Shown here piece by piece: positions 8,115-15,891 of a DNA stretch of 64,000 nucleotides. This stretch comes from Erysipelothrix sp. HDW6C (GTDB taxonomy: Bacteria; Bacillota_I; Bacilli_A; Erysipelotrichales; Erysipelotrichaceae). A program made the position numbers and the translations under genes. The stretch spans positions 1,798,001-1,862,000 of the forward strand of contig NZ_CP049861.1 of assembly GCF_011299615.1 (NCBI RefSeq). Direction: 5' to 3'. Under the pieces are notes generated by a model that was given only the letters and a program-made list of their open reading frames with translations, ran no database searches and was not told where the DNA came from. The stretch's first letter is position 1, and each line of letters opens with the position of its first letter.

Positions 8115-9404
8115 TTATGCTCCTAGCCACTCTTTAATTTGTACGAGTGCTTCATTTTCTTTCAGTGTTACTTGTTCTTGAGTTGCGATATTTTTAATTG
8201 TGAATTGCCCTTTCTCAAGTTCATCATCACCGCATAAAACAGCAATTTTGGCATTGAATCGATCGACCATTTTAAACTGAGCCTTGAACGATTTGTTCTC
8301 AACATCCATATCAGCACTGATGCCTTCGCGACGCAACTTTTGAATCAAGGCAAATACGGCATTATTTGATGCAGATCCCATCGGCATTCCAAATACATCA
8401 ACATGATCTTCTGTATCAAATTTCACGCCCGACGCATCGGCAAGGATCAAGAGACGCTCAATACCCATCCCAAATCCAACCGCTCCTGTTTCAGGACCCC
8501 CAAAATAATCAACAAGATGATTATAGCGACCACCGCCAAATATGGTCGATTGTGCTCCCACATTTTCATCGGTGGAAATAACTTCGAAAACAGTGTGGTG
8601 GTAGTAATCCAAACCGCGAACCAAACGGTTATCCAACTCATATGCAATCCCTTGAATATCCAGCAACTCTTTGAGTGACTCAAAGTATGCCTTGGATTCT
8701 TCATTGAGGTAATCATAATTACTTGGTGCATTCTTAATTGCTTCATGATCGTGATCAACTTTGCAATCCAGCATTCTCAGTGGGTTTTGCTCATAGCGAC
8801 GGTTGCAATCAGCACACAATTCTGGCAAGTAGGGTTTAAAGTGGTCACGCAATGCCATTTTATAGTTCTCTTGACTCTCAGCATCCCCAATTGTATTTAC
8901 CAGCAACTTGAACTTCGTAATGCCTAATTCTTCCAAAAGGGTCAATCCAACACTCATTGCTTCAACATCGACCATTGGATTGGAAGCGCCTATAAATTCA
9001 ACAGCGAATTGGTGGTGAATTCGCATACGCCCTTTTTGTGGACGCTCATAGCGGAAGTTGGGTGCAATGTAGAAGAATTTTTGAAGGCTTCCTCCTGTTG
9101 CATACAACTTGTTTTGCACATAAGCACGAATCAAACCTGCTGTTCCTTCCGGACGCAAGGTTAGTGATGGACTCTCACCTTCACGATTTTTGATCACAAA
9201 CGTATACATTTCTTTGTTTACGACATCACTGGCATCATTTTCTCGCTTAAAAACTTCAGTATGCTCATACATTGGTGTGCGCATTTCTTGAACGTGGAAA
9301 CGTTCACAGATCTCTCGGGCAAGTTTTTCGATTTGTTGCCATTTACGAACTTCTTCACCAAACACATCCTGTGTTCCACGGGGTGAAATATACTGTTTAT
9401 TCAT
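8115..9404 (-). CDS. hisS: Histidyl-tRNA synthetase
   Basis: The 429-residue class II enzyme has motif 2 (FRYERPQKGRMRIHHQF), the histidine-specific loop LVRGLDYYHHTVFEV, motif 3 (GFGMGIERLLIL) and a C-terminal anticodon-binding domain. The start is the ATG at 9404 (MNKQYISPRGTQDVFG), preceded by AGGAGGAGAGAAA; the longer open frame upstream runs into the T-box terminator. The order hisS-aspS behind one T-box is common in Firmicutes. Confidence 0.98.
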   Translation of the reverse strand: MNKQYISPRGTQDVFGEEVRKWQQIEKLAREICERFHVQEMRTPMYEHTEVFKRENDASDVVNKEMYTFVIKNREGESPSLTLRPEGTAGLIRAYVQNKLYATGGSLQKFFYIAPNFRYERPQKGRMRIHHQFAVEFIGASNPMVDVEAMSVGLTLLEELGITKFKLLVNTIGDAESQENYKMALRDHFKPYLPELCADCNRRYEQNPLRMLDCKVDHDHEAIKNAPSNYDYLNEESKAYFESLKELLDIQGIAYELDNRLVRGLDYYHHTVFEVISTDENVGAQSTIFGGGRYNHLVDYFGGPETGAVGFGMGIERLLILADASGVKFDTEDHVDVFGMPMGSASNNAVFALIQKLRREGISADMDVENKSFKAQFKMVDRFNAKIAVLCGDDELEKGQFTIKNIATQEQVTLKENEALVQIKEWLGA

Positions 9405-9420
9405 TTTCTCTCCTCCTAAA

Positions 9421-9626
9421 ATATATAAAAAGGCGCTACCAAGGACGCATGAGCGTGGTACCACCTTTGTTTTATACTTAAATCTTTAACGCAGATCTAC
9501 GACAAACCCTACTCAATTCAGGTTTATTTCTCCCATGTGTCCCAAAGCTTCTGTATGTGTGCTTTTCACCAACCAGCACTTCTCTACGATACGTACGACT
9601 TCTTAATCATGTTCAACGAATATGTG
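9421..9626 (-). promoter_or_regulatory. T-box leader of hisS-aspS (histidine-type)
   Basis: The minus-strand leader contains the T-box core AAAGGTGGTACCACG (9454-9468). The 3' terminator arm is the minus-strand complement of 9432-9444, followed by TTTTT at 9427-9431; the T-box core can pair either with the tRNA end as antiterminator or with this arm as terminator. Upstream are the Stem I hallmarks AGAGAAG and GGTTGGTG, followed by GCACACATAC (about 9553-9562), which contains His codons CAC/CAT as likely specifier. Uncharged tRNA-His would allow read-through. Confidence 0.9.
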
Positions 9627-9631
9627 TCTAA

Positions 9632-9660
9632 ACTTTACCACAGCACTTCATAAATTGCAA
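9632..9660 (-). promoter_or_regulatory. Promoter of the hisS-aspS T-box transcript
   Basis: Minus-strand TTGCAA (9655-9660) and TAAAGT (9632-9637) with a 17-bp spacer place the start near 9625, just ahead of Stem I of the T-box. The rest of the 330-bp gap up to dgt holds only an AGAATT/AATTCT inverted repeat (about 9700). Confidence 0.6.
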
Positions 9661-9737
9661 TGGGAAACGTTTTATTAGTAGTTTGTAACCTAAAGTAGAA
9701 TTTTCAATTCTTAAAACACCCTAACACATCGATTTGA

Positions 9738-11183
9738 CTAAACTGTTTTTCCAACGAGAATACTGCGTTTCTCATGGGCAAAGCGATCGGTCATGCTGGA
9801 AACATAGTCGAGCACGCATAAAATACGCAAATAGAGATTGTAGGCATCATCGGTTTCCTTTTCATTGTGATAGACATCCATTACATCATCACCAATGAGT
9901 TTGATAATTTTTGATTGATAATAGGTTGGTTTGAGTTGGGGAATGTCGCTATCATAAGCGATGACCGCATCAATCAAGACATCCAATAAGTCATACATGC
10001 ATGCCTTGGCAGATACTTCCAAATCAAGCACCTGATGGTTGTCATAGATTTTATCTTGAGTTAGTGTTTTCGCAAAGGTAAAGAAATTATGCGCATAACA
10101 CAACTCCGTAAGTTCGTAATTTGCGATATGATGGGATTCAAGAATCTCAAAATCTTCCGCAAACTGACGGGCAACACTTTTCATCAAGTTCAAACGCACA
10201 TGGGATAACCAATTGCGAACATTATCGATGGCTTGTGTATCACTTTCAATCGATGACTCAAAGAAAGAATTGAAGGAATCGTAAATTGTTTGGTCATTTT
10301 TGATATTTAAGTCTAAGTACTTCTTCAGATACGCTTTGATATCAAACAAGGTAATGACATTCTTACTGAGTGCATCCTCAATATCCGCAGTACGATAGGC
10401 AATATCATCCGCTGCTTCAAGAATGTATGTCACAAGGTGACGGGGATTTATGGTTTGAGTTGCTTCGTGAATGCTTGCGAACAAATCCCGTTCCGCATAG
10501 TTGAATCCAAACTTCTTCGCATGATTCTCAAGAGCAGTCTGTGAATCAATGGGATATTTTACCATTGCATGTGCTAATGATTTAACAACATTAAGCCCAT
10601 TTCCATTAATGGACGGATGCGACTTCAGTACAACGCGAAATCCTTGAACATTTCCGTCAAAGTTTAAAAAGTCCTCATACAAAGGGTAATCCTTGCTGGA
10701 TTGATTGATGTAATTTCGCAAACGAACCTTTTCACCGGTATCTGTTACATAAAGGACGCGTCGCTGATTCTCATCAAACCAGTTACGAATACAATCCTCA
10801 CCAAAGTGACCAAATGGTGGGTTACCAATATCGTGAATCAAACCAACTGTCTTTGATAGATCCACAAACCGGTTCTTATCCGTTGGAGTCCATGCAGCGT
10901 AGCTTGATTCCTTTTGGTGACGATCAAGATAAATAATTGCATACTTCGCAATCTGTTCAGCAATAATTGAAACCTCATAAGAATGCGTCAACCGGGTGCG
11001 GACATAATCACCTTTACTTAAGGGGAAAACTTGGGTTTTATCTTGCATACGACGAAAACCTGGGCTCATAATAATTGTATTATAATCCAGTTGAATTTCG
11101 CTCAATATGGTTGTGTCATCCTCTTTGAAGGACGATAATAATTGTTTGTCGCTAAAGCGACTGACTGTAAAGTATGTTTTCAT
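9738..11183 (-). CDS. dgt: Deoxyguanosinetriphosphate triphosphohydrolase-like HD protein
   Basis: The 481-residue protein has the dGTPase signature: SPGFRRMQDKTQVFPL, RTRLTHSYEVS, then the HD motif GLIHDIGNPPFGHFGE near residue 115, and a later Asp in EAADDIAYRTADIEDAL. These enzymes split dGTP (often other dNTPs) into nucleoside and tripolyphosphate and help balance dNTP pools; the metal is held by the H..HD..D set seen here. The family match is strong; the preferred nucleotide cannot be read. It is transcribed separately from hisS. Confidence 0.92.
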   Translation of the reverse strand: MKTYFTVSRFSDKQLLSSFKEDDTTILSEIQLDYNTIIMSPGFRRMQDKTQVFPLSKGDYVRTRLTHSYEVSIIAEQIAKYAIIYLDRHQKESSYAAWTPTDKNRFVDLSKTVGLIHDIGNPPFGHFGEDCIRNWFDENQRRVLYVTDTGEKVRLRNYINQSSKDYPLYEDFLNFDGNVQGFRVVLKSHPSINGNGLNVVKSLAHAMVKYPIDSQTALENHAKKFGFNYAERDLFASIHEATQTINPRHLVTYILEAADDIAYRTADIEDALSKNVITLFDIKAYLKKYLDLNIKNDQTIYDSFNSFFESSIESDTQAIDNVRNWLSHVRLNLMKSVARQFAEDFEILESHHIANYELTELCYAHNFFTFAKTLTQDKIYDNHQVLDLEVSAKACMYDLLDVLIDAVIAYDSDIPQLKPTYYQSKIIKLIGDDVMDVYHNEKETDDAYNLYLRILCVLDYVSSMTDRFAHEKRSILVGKTV

Positions 11184-11201
11184 AAGAATCCCCTTATCTA
11201 T

Positions 11202-11227
11202 AAAAATGAGTCCACAAAGCGGGACTC
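11202..11227 (-). terminator. Terminator between the small membrane protein gene and dgt
   Basis: Minus-strand GAGTCC...GGACTC arms (222-227 with 208-213 of the 11000s) with an 8-nt loop, followed by ATTTTTAT. It ends transcription of the gene at 11238-11501. Confidence 0.75.
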
Positions 11228-11237
11228 AAGTTTGAAA

Positions 11238-11501
11238 TTACTGTGTTTCGTATTGAAGTATATCTTTGGCAATGCGAGTTTTTGTCATGGGTTCATCTTC
11301 ATCAACAATGCGGATGCGTTTTCCTTCCAAGACTTCTTCACCATATTTTTCTTTTAAATAAGATTCCAACTCACGTTCACGGCGACGATCCGCACGTGGA
11401 TAGGCTTCAAGGGTTTTCTTGAGGAGAACTACGGTTCCGATTGCAGCACCGACACCAACCAAAAGCCCAAAACCAAGTGACATTTTCTTTTTATGGGTCA
11501 T
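11238..11501 (-). CDS. Small single-pass membrane protein, unknown function
   Basis: I do not recognise a named family. The 87-residue protein has a short basic start (MTHKKKMS), one hydrophobic glycine/valine-rich helix (residues 7-25), and a charged cytoplasmic tail with DRRRERELESYLKEKYG, predicted helical. The plan resembles the YtxH-like small membrane proteins of Firmicutes. The ATG at 11501 is chosen because AGGTGG lies 5 bases before it; a GTG nine bases upstream overlaps that site. Confidence 0.6.
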   Translation of the reverse strand: MTHKKKMSLGFGLLVGVGAAIGTVVLLKKTLEAYPRADRRRERELESYLKEKYGEEVLEGKRIRIVDEDEPMTKTRIAKDILQYETQ

Positions 11502-11671
11502 GTATACCACCTCTTCCTACATTCATAATACCATAAGTAAGCAGTGGGTTGCATCTCTATGTCAACCAAAATCGACAGTTTCGTTTGTTTTTCACGATTA
11601 TGTACAATCACAAGCTATGTTATAACAGACTCGGTTCGAACTTGGATTGAATTTTTATAAATTTGCAACCC

Positions 11672-12220
11672 TTAGATATCCATATCACAGCACAGCAGCG
11701 AAGGCGCATGTACATCTTGATCGGATAAAATATAGTCTACATCTGGGATATCGAGCGCTATGCTCGCATCACGATAAGAAATGGAACGGCTGAATTCACG
11801 TTCAAACGGTACGCTAATACTCATGCAAATGCTTGTATCATCTTGCAGCGCGTGCGATAAGTGACCGAATCCTTCGGGTATGTATAATTGTTTCCGATTC
11901 GATTCACTCAATTCGATACCAAACCACTTCATATAATTGGGTGATGCTTTGCGCAAATCGACGGTATAGTCTTTAATACGCCCTTTAACACAATGGAAAA
12001 TTTTTGCTTGTAAATGGGGTTTATTCTGAAAATGGATTCCATATATTGTATTGCGTTTAATGTTGCTGTAGAGATATGTCTCTACGAACGGTGTCGTTAT
12101 ACCAATCGATTCAAGTTCAGCATTGGAAAGAATCTTGGAAAACGTGGAGCGATTGTCTTCATTTATTTCGTATTCAATTACAAATACACCATCAAGGGGT
12201 GTTGGAATGGCTTTGACCAT
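11672..12220 (-). CDS. dTDP-4-dehydrorhamnose 3,5-epimerase (RmlC) family protein
   Basis: The 182-residue protein matches RmlC cupins throughout: IYGIHFQNKPH in place of the usual RGLHYQ, AKIFHCVKGRIKDYTVDLRK, and RKQLYIPEGFGHLSHAL. RmlC performs the double epimerisation in dTDP-L-rhamnose synthesis, and relatives act on other dTDP-sugars or CDP-sugars. The catalytic His of the IHFQ segment is retained. rmlA, rmlB and rmlD are not nearby, so this copy stands alone and could serve another deoxysugar. The start is uncertain among 12220, 12229 and 12235; GTGAGG 9 bases upstream favours 12220. Confidence 0.82.
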   Translation of the reverse strand: MVKAIPTPLDGVFVIEYEINEDNRSTFSKILSNAELESIGITTPFVETYLYSNIKRNTIYGIHFQNKPHLQAKIFHCVKGRIKDYTVDLRKASPNYMKWFGIELSESNRKQLYIPEGFGHLSHALQDDTSICMSISVPFEREFSRSISYRDASIALDIPDVDYILSDQDVHAPSLLCCDMDI

Positions 12221-12338
12221 TTGTGTCATCCTCACTTTTCTCTTAGCAGCAATTCTTTAGAATCATTATACACCGAAACATTCCTTCTCGGACAACATCA
12301 AATACATATATTTACGCATTCAAACAGAGTAACACTAT

Positions 12339-12998
12339 CTACGACGTCACTCCTCCATGAAAATTAAGAGAATAAATGAGGGTCTCATTGTAGTAAATCG
12401 TCTCAACTCCAGTAAACCAATCAAGATTTCCTTGATGGGTACACAGGTATGTATAATTCCCTTTTTGGTAGTAGACTGGACCTCGAAGCGGACGCTGTGC
12501 GGGCAGCATCAAGAGTGCTTCTTTATGAAATGTCGATGAGAAAGGCGCGCCTGTGACTGTTCCTCCATAATTCAAACACCATCTTGGGTTCCCATTTAAA
12601 TAGACTGTTTCAGTTCCGAAAAATGTATTCCCTCCTACAAAAGTATCTGTATATGACATAGCTCCGTTAGCATATGTATAGGACTTCATCGTCTTGGTTT
12701 GGGTGGTTGGCTCAATACCTGCTGCATATGTATGCGACTTTGCCTGATAGATAAATGTTTGCAATTCATCAAATGCACACTGATCATCAACTTCCAAACA
12801 CGGTTTCTCTTCCTTGATGAGCGAATCAATTGATACATTAAAATAATCACTCAATGCGATGAGATTTCCCAAATCAGGATGGGTTTCTCCTGCCTCCCAT
12901 TTCGCAATTGCCTGACGACTTACGGCAAGGATTTCGGCAAGACCCTCTTGAGATAATTGGTGCTTGTTTCGTAAAGATTTTATTTTTATGTTAAACAT
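12339..12998 (-). CDS. Xre-family regulator with DUF5680 domain
   Basis: Residues 1-60 form an Xre/Cro helix-turn-helix (LSQEGLAEILAVSRQAIAKWEAG, then GNLIALSDYFNVSIDSLI). Residues about 95-215 are a DUF5680 domain, rich in Tyr/Thr/Gly (SYTYANGAMSYTDTFVGGN, ETVYLNGNPRWCLNYGG). Such proteins are common in Clostridia and Erysipelotrichia; the C-terminal domain probably senses a ligand, but none is known. A 12-bp-arm inverted repeat lies about 30 bp upstream of the start and is a likely operator. ATG at 12998 has AAAGGAG 6 bases before it. Confidence 0.88.
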   Translation of the reverse strand: MFNIKIKSLRNKHQLSQEGLAEILAVSRQAIAKWEAGETHPDLGNLIALSDYFNVSIDSLIKEEKPCLEVDDQCAFDELQTFIYQAKSHTYAAGIEPTTQTKTMKSYTYANGAMSYTDTFVGGNTFFGTETVYLNGNPRWCLNYGGTVTGAPFSSTFHKEALLMLPAQRPLRGPVYYQKGNYTYLCTHQGNLDWFTGVETIYYNETLIYSLNFHGGVTS

Positions 12999-13028
12999 AC
13001 ATTTTCTCCTTTAGATACAGTTTACCGC

Positions 13029-13054
13029 AGCATGATTGTGTTCACAATCATGCT
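13029..13054. promoter_or_regulatory. Perfect 12-bp inverted repeat, likely operator of the Xre-DUF5680 gene
   Basis: AGCATGATTGTG and its exact complement CACAATCATGCT are separated by 2 bp. There is no T run on either side, so it is not a terminator. It lies 31-56 bp upstream of the regulator's ATG, where an autorepressor would bind. Confidence 0.6.
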
Positions 13055-13087
13055 GTCGTTGCCATTTTGTATACCACCACTATACAA

Positions 13088-13112
13088 CAAACACAGAGTT
13101 TCCTCTGTGTTT
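13088..13112 (-). terminator. Terminator after relA
   Basis: Minus-strand AACACAGAG-GAAA-CTCTGTGTT followed by TGTTGT, beginning in the relA stop codon. The T run is poor, so efficiency may be moderate. Confidence 0.6.
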
Positions 13113-15306
13113 ATAGTGTCACGCGATCGACACGCAAGACACTGTCTACCTTGCGCAAGTTTGCGATTAAATTACGAAGATGGTCTGTGTCACGTACAAC
13201 CACACGCATCGTAGTATTTACATGAATTTTGTCATCGTCAATTTCCGAATTAACAGCGTTAAGTTTTACTTTTAACTGTGATGCGATGGTTACCAAGTCC
13301 GTGAGCAAGAATGAGCGGTCCGTCGACATAATGCTCAGCATCACTTCGTACTCCCCATGTGAGGAGTCCTCATCCCAATAAACATCAATCAAGCGACTGT
13401 CATCATTATGAATGTTCGGACAATCCTTGCGGTGAACCTTTACACCACTACCTTTGGTTACATAACCAACAATATCATCCCCAAATACAGGATTACAGCA
13501 CTGGCTTAAACTGATCATCATCGAGTCAATACCTGGAACGCGAACGCCAGTTTTACTTCCTGACGATCGTGATTGTTGAACATTACGAGCGACAACACGA
13601 TCCAGTTTCGTTTCACCATCATGATTTGCTTTGATATCAAGTTTCTCGAAGAGTGCAGACATTGATAGGGATTTCGTTGCGATTGCGAACATCAAGTCAT
13701 CATAACTGTTAACGGAGAAATCTTTGTACACGGATTCCAATTTCTTCGAACCTTTGAGGTCTTTTTCGTCAACATTGCGGCGACGACATTCATCACGGAA
13801 CAACGCTTCACCTTTTGAGATATAAATTGCCTTGTCTTCTGTTTGCTTTTTAAGAATGAAACTGCGAATTTTATTGCGAGCATGGGCAGTTTTAACAACC
13901 TTTAACCAATCTTCACTTGGTGTTGATTGCTTATTGGTTCGTAATTGAACCACATCACCGGTTTTGAGTTTTGTATTCAAGGGAACGAGCGTCCCATTGA
14001 CGATTGCTCCAACTGTTTGATGACCGACTTCAGTATGAATACGGTACGCAAAATCAATTGGAGTTGCACCATTGGGAAGATCAATAACACGTCCCTTTGG
14101 TGTCATAACATAAACATTTGCTTCAAAAATATCTTTTTGAAGTAAACTCATGTAGTCTTCAGCTGTTTGGTTGACGCCTTCAGTGAGCATATTGAAATCA
14201 CGGAACCATGAAAGGCGGTCCTCGATCTCACGCTGATTCGTTTCCGTATTGGTTGAACCTTCTTTATAGCGCCAGTGTGCCGCAACCCCACGCTCGGCAA
14301 TTTCATCCATGCGTTTTGTACGAATTTGAACTTCAAAAATATTGCCTTCATCACCCACAATTGTTGTATGTAATGATTGGTACATATTCATCTTCGGCAT
14401 TGCAATATAATCTTTGAGACGTCCAGGAATTGGACGGTAGGTAGCATGAATGTGACCTAAGATTTCATAACAGTTTAACTCGGTTTCTGTAATGATTCGG
14501 ATTGCAAGTAAATCTAAGATTTCATCAAAGCGCTTATTTTTTGTGGTCATTTTCTTATAAATACTGTAAAGATGCTTTGAACGACCAAAAATATTGAACT
14601 TAATATTATTCTCTAATAAGAGTTCCGCGATGTCAGTAATCATGCTTGTGACTGAGGCATCACGTTCTGCTTTACGGGAATCGACCAAACGGGCAATTTC
14701 GTAATAGCGATCGCGATGCAGATAACTGAAACTGAGGTCTTCAAGTTCATTCTTGATTTCTCCAAGTCCCAATCTGTGGGCAATTGGAGCGTAGACATCC
14801 AAAGTTTCTGCAGCAATCTTCTGTTGTTTTTCAGGACTTTGATATTGGAGGGTACGCATATTATGGAGACGATCAACCAATTTGATAAAGATAACACGAA
14901 CATCTTTGGCCATTGCAATGAAAATCTTACGGTGGTTCGCAGCCAAATATTCTTTCTCATCTTTAAATTCAATATTACCGATTTTAGTAACACTTTCAAC
15001 AAGCGTCGCAATTTCATCGTTAAACTCACGCGCAAGTTCTTCTTTTGTCACCCCAGTATCCTCAACCACATCGTGTAAAAGGCCTGCAGCAATTGTTGTC
15101 GGCGACATACCAAGATCTGCTAAAATATACCCAACGTGTAATATATGAACGATATAAGGTTCACCACTTTTGCGATATTGTCCCGAGTGTTTCTCTTCCG
15201 CATAATGATAGGCATGCGAAATAAGCTCGAGATTATCCTCACGGGTAATGTATTTTTTTGCTTCATCCATGAGCATATCGAAACTGATGTCTTTAAATTG
15301 ATTCAT
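13111..15306 (-). CDS. relA: Bifunctional (p)ppGpp synthetase/hydrolase (RSH)
   Basis: The 731-residue protein has the full RelA/SpoT plan: HD hydrolase (HILHVGYILADL, LLHDVVEDT; about residues 45-150), synthetase (RPIPGRLKDYIAMPK and NMYQSLHTTIVG; about 240-350), TGS (VYVMTPKGRVIDLPNGATPI; about 390-450), a Cys-containing zinc-finger region (SQCCNPVFGDDIVGYV) and a C-terminal ACT domain. The intact HD residues indicate it can also degrade the alarmone. Clear AAGGAGGTGAGATT ribosome binding site. It follows apt, as in Bacillus, but with a hairpin terminator in between. Confidence 0.97.
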   Translation of the reverse strand: MNQFKDISFDMLMDEAKKYITREDNLELISHAYHYAEEKHSGQYRKSGEPYIVHILHVGYILADLGMSPTTIAAGLLHDVVEDTGVTKEELAREFNDEIATLVESVTKIGNIEFKDEKEYLAANHRKIFIAMAKDVRVIFIKLVDRLHNMRTLQYQSPEKQQKIAAETLDVYAPIAHRLGLGEIKNELEDLSFSYLHRDRYYEIARLVDSRKAERDASVTSMITDIAELLLENNIKFNIFGRSKHLYSIYKKMTTKNKRFDEILDLLAIRIITETELNCYEILGHIHATYRPIPGRLKDYIAMPKMNMYQSLHTTIVGDEGNIFEVQIRTKRMDEIAERGVAAHWRYKEGSTNTETNQREIEDRLSWFRDFNMLTEGVNQTAEDYMSLLQKDIFEANVYVMTPKGRVIDLPNGATPIDFAYRIHTEVGHQTVGAIVNGTLVPLNTKLKTGDVVQLRTNKQSTPSEDWLKVVKTAHARNKIRSFILKKQTEDKAIYISKGEALFRDECRRRNVDEKDLKGSKKLESVYKDFSVNSYDDLMFAIATKSLSMSALFEKLDIKANHDGETKLDRVVARNVQQSRSSGSKTGVRVPGIDSMMISLSQCCNPVFGDDIVGYVTKGSGVKVHRKDCPNIHNDDSRLIDVYWDEDSSHGEYEVMLSIMSTDRSFLLTDLVTIASQLKVKLNAVNSEIDDDKIHVNTTMRVVVRDTDHLRNLIANLRKVDSVLRVDRVTL

Positions 15307-15325
15307 AATCTCACCTCCTTATTTT

Positions 15326-15352
15326 GGAAAAAAACGAAGTTAGCACTCCGTT
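15326..15352 (-). terminator. Intrinsic terminator between apt and relA
   Basis: Minus-strand AACGGAGT-GCTA-ACTTCGTT (one G-T wobble) is followed by seven T and then, after about 10 bases, the relA ribosome binding site. No promoter fits between hairpin and gene. Confidence 0.75.
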
Positions 15353-15353
15353 A

Positions 15354-15866
15354 TTAGTATTGCATGATTGTGAAGACATCAATGCCTTCTAATTTCTTGC
15401 GTCCTTCTAGGTCTTCAAGTTCAATCAAGAACCCACAACCTACAACTTCGCCACCCAGTTCACGAACCAATGAAACACTGGCTTCAATTGTTCCACCTGT
15501 TGCGAGTAAGTCATCAATGATAAGAACCTTTTGGCCGGGTTTGATACCATCTTTATGAATATGAAGTTCATTTGAACCGTATTCTAAATCATATGCATAG
15601 CTAACTGTCTCACGTGGTAATTTACCAGGTTTACGAACGGGAATAAATCCAATTTCCATACTGTAGGCTACAGGGCATCCAAAGATAAACCCGCGTGATT
15701 CTGGTCCAACTATGACTTCAGCACCTACTTTTTTTGCAAACTCAACAAAGAGTCGTGTTGCTTCAGCAAATGCTTTACCATCTGCCATGAGTGGCGTGAT
15801 ATCTCGGAACAAGATGCCTTCTTTTGGAAAGTCTTCAATCGTTGCAATATATTTTTTTAAATCCAT
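15354..15866 (-). CDS. apt: Adenine phosphoribosyltransferase
   Basis: The 170-residue enzyme converts adenine and PRPP to AMP. It has the family motifs [14 protein letters not shown] at the N terminus, [15 protein letters not shown], and the PRPP loop [16 protein letters not shown] near residue 120. The ATG at 15866 has GGAGG 5 bases before it. It is next to relA, as in many Firmicutes, but separated from recJ by the Big_2 protein gene. Confidence 0.97.
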   Translation of the reverse strand: MDLKKYIATIEDFPKEGILFRDITPLMADGKAFAEATRLFVEFAKKVGAEVIVGPESRGFIFGCPVAYSMEIGFIPVRKPGKLPRETVSYAYDLEYGSNELHIHKDGIKPGQKVLIIDDLLATGGTIEASVSLVRELGGEVVGCGFLIELEDLEGRKKLEGIDVFTIMQY

Positions 15867-15891
15867 AATGTCCTCCAAAGTACATTAGTCA

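Noticed and set aside
9404..9464. Longer HisRS start upstream of 9404
   Set aside because: That segment is the T-box terminator and the ribosome binding site AGGAGG; the ATG at 9404 gives the normal HisRS N terminus.
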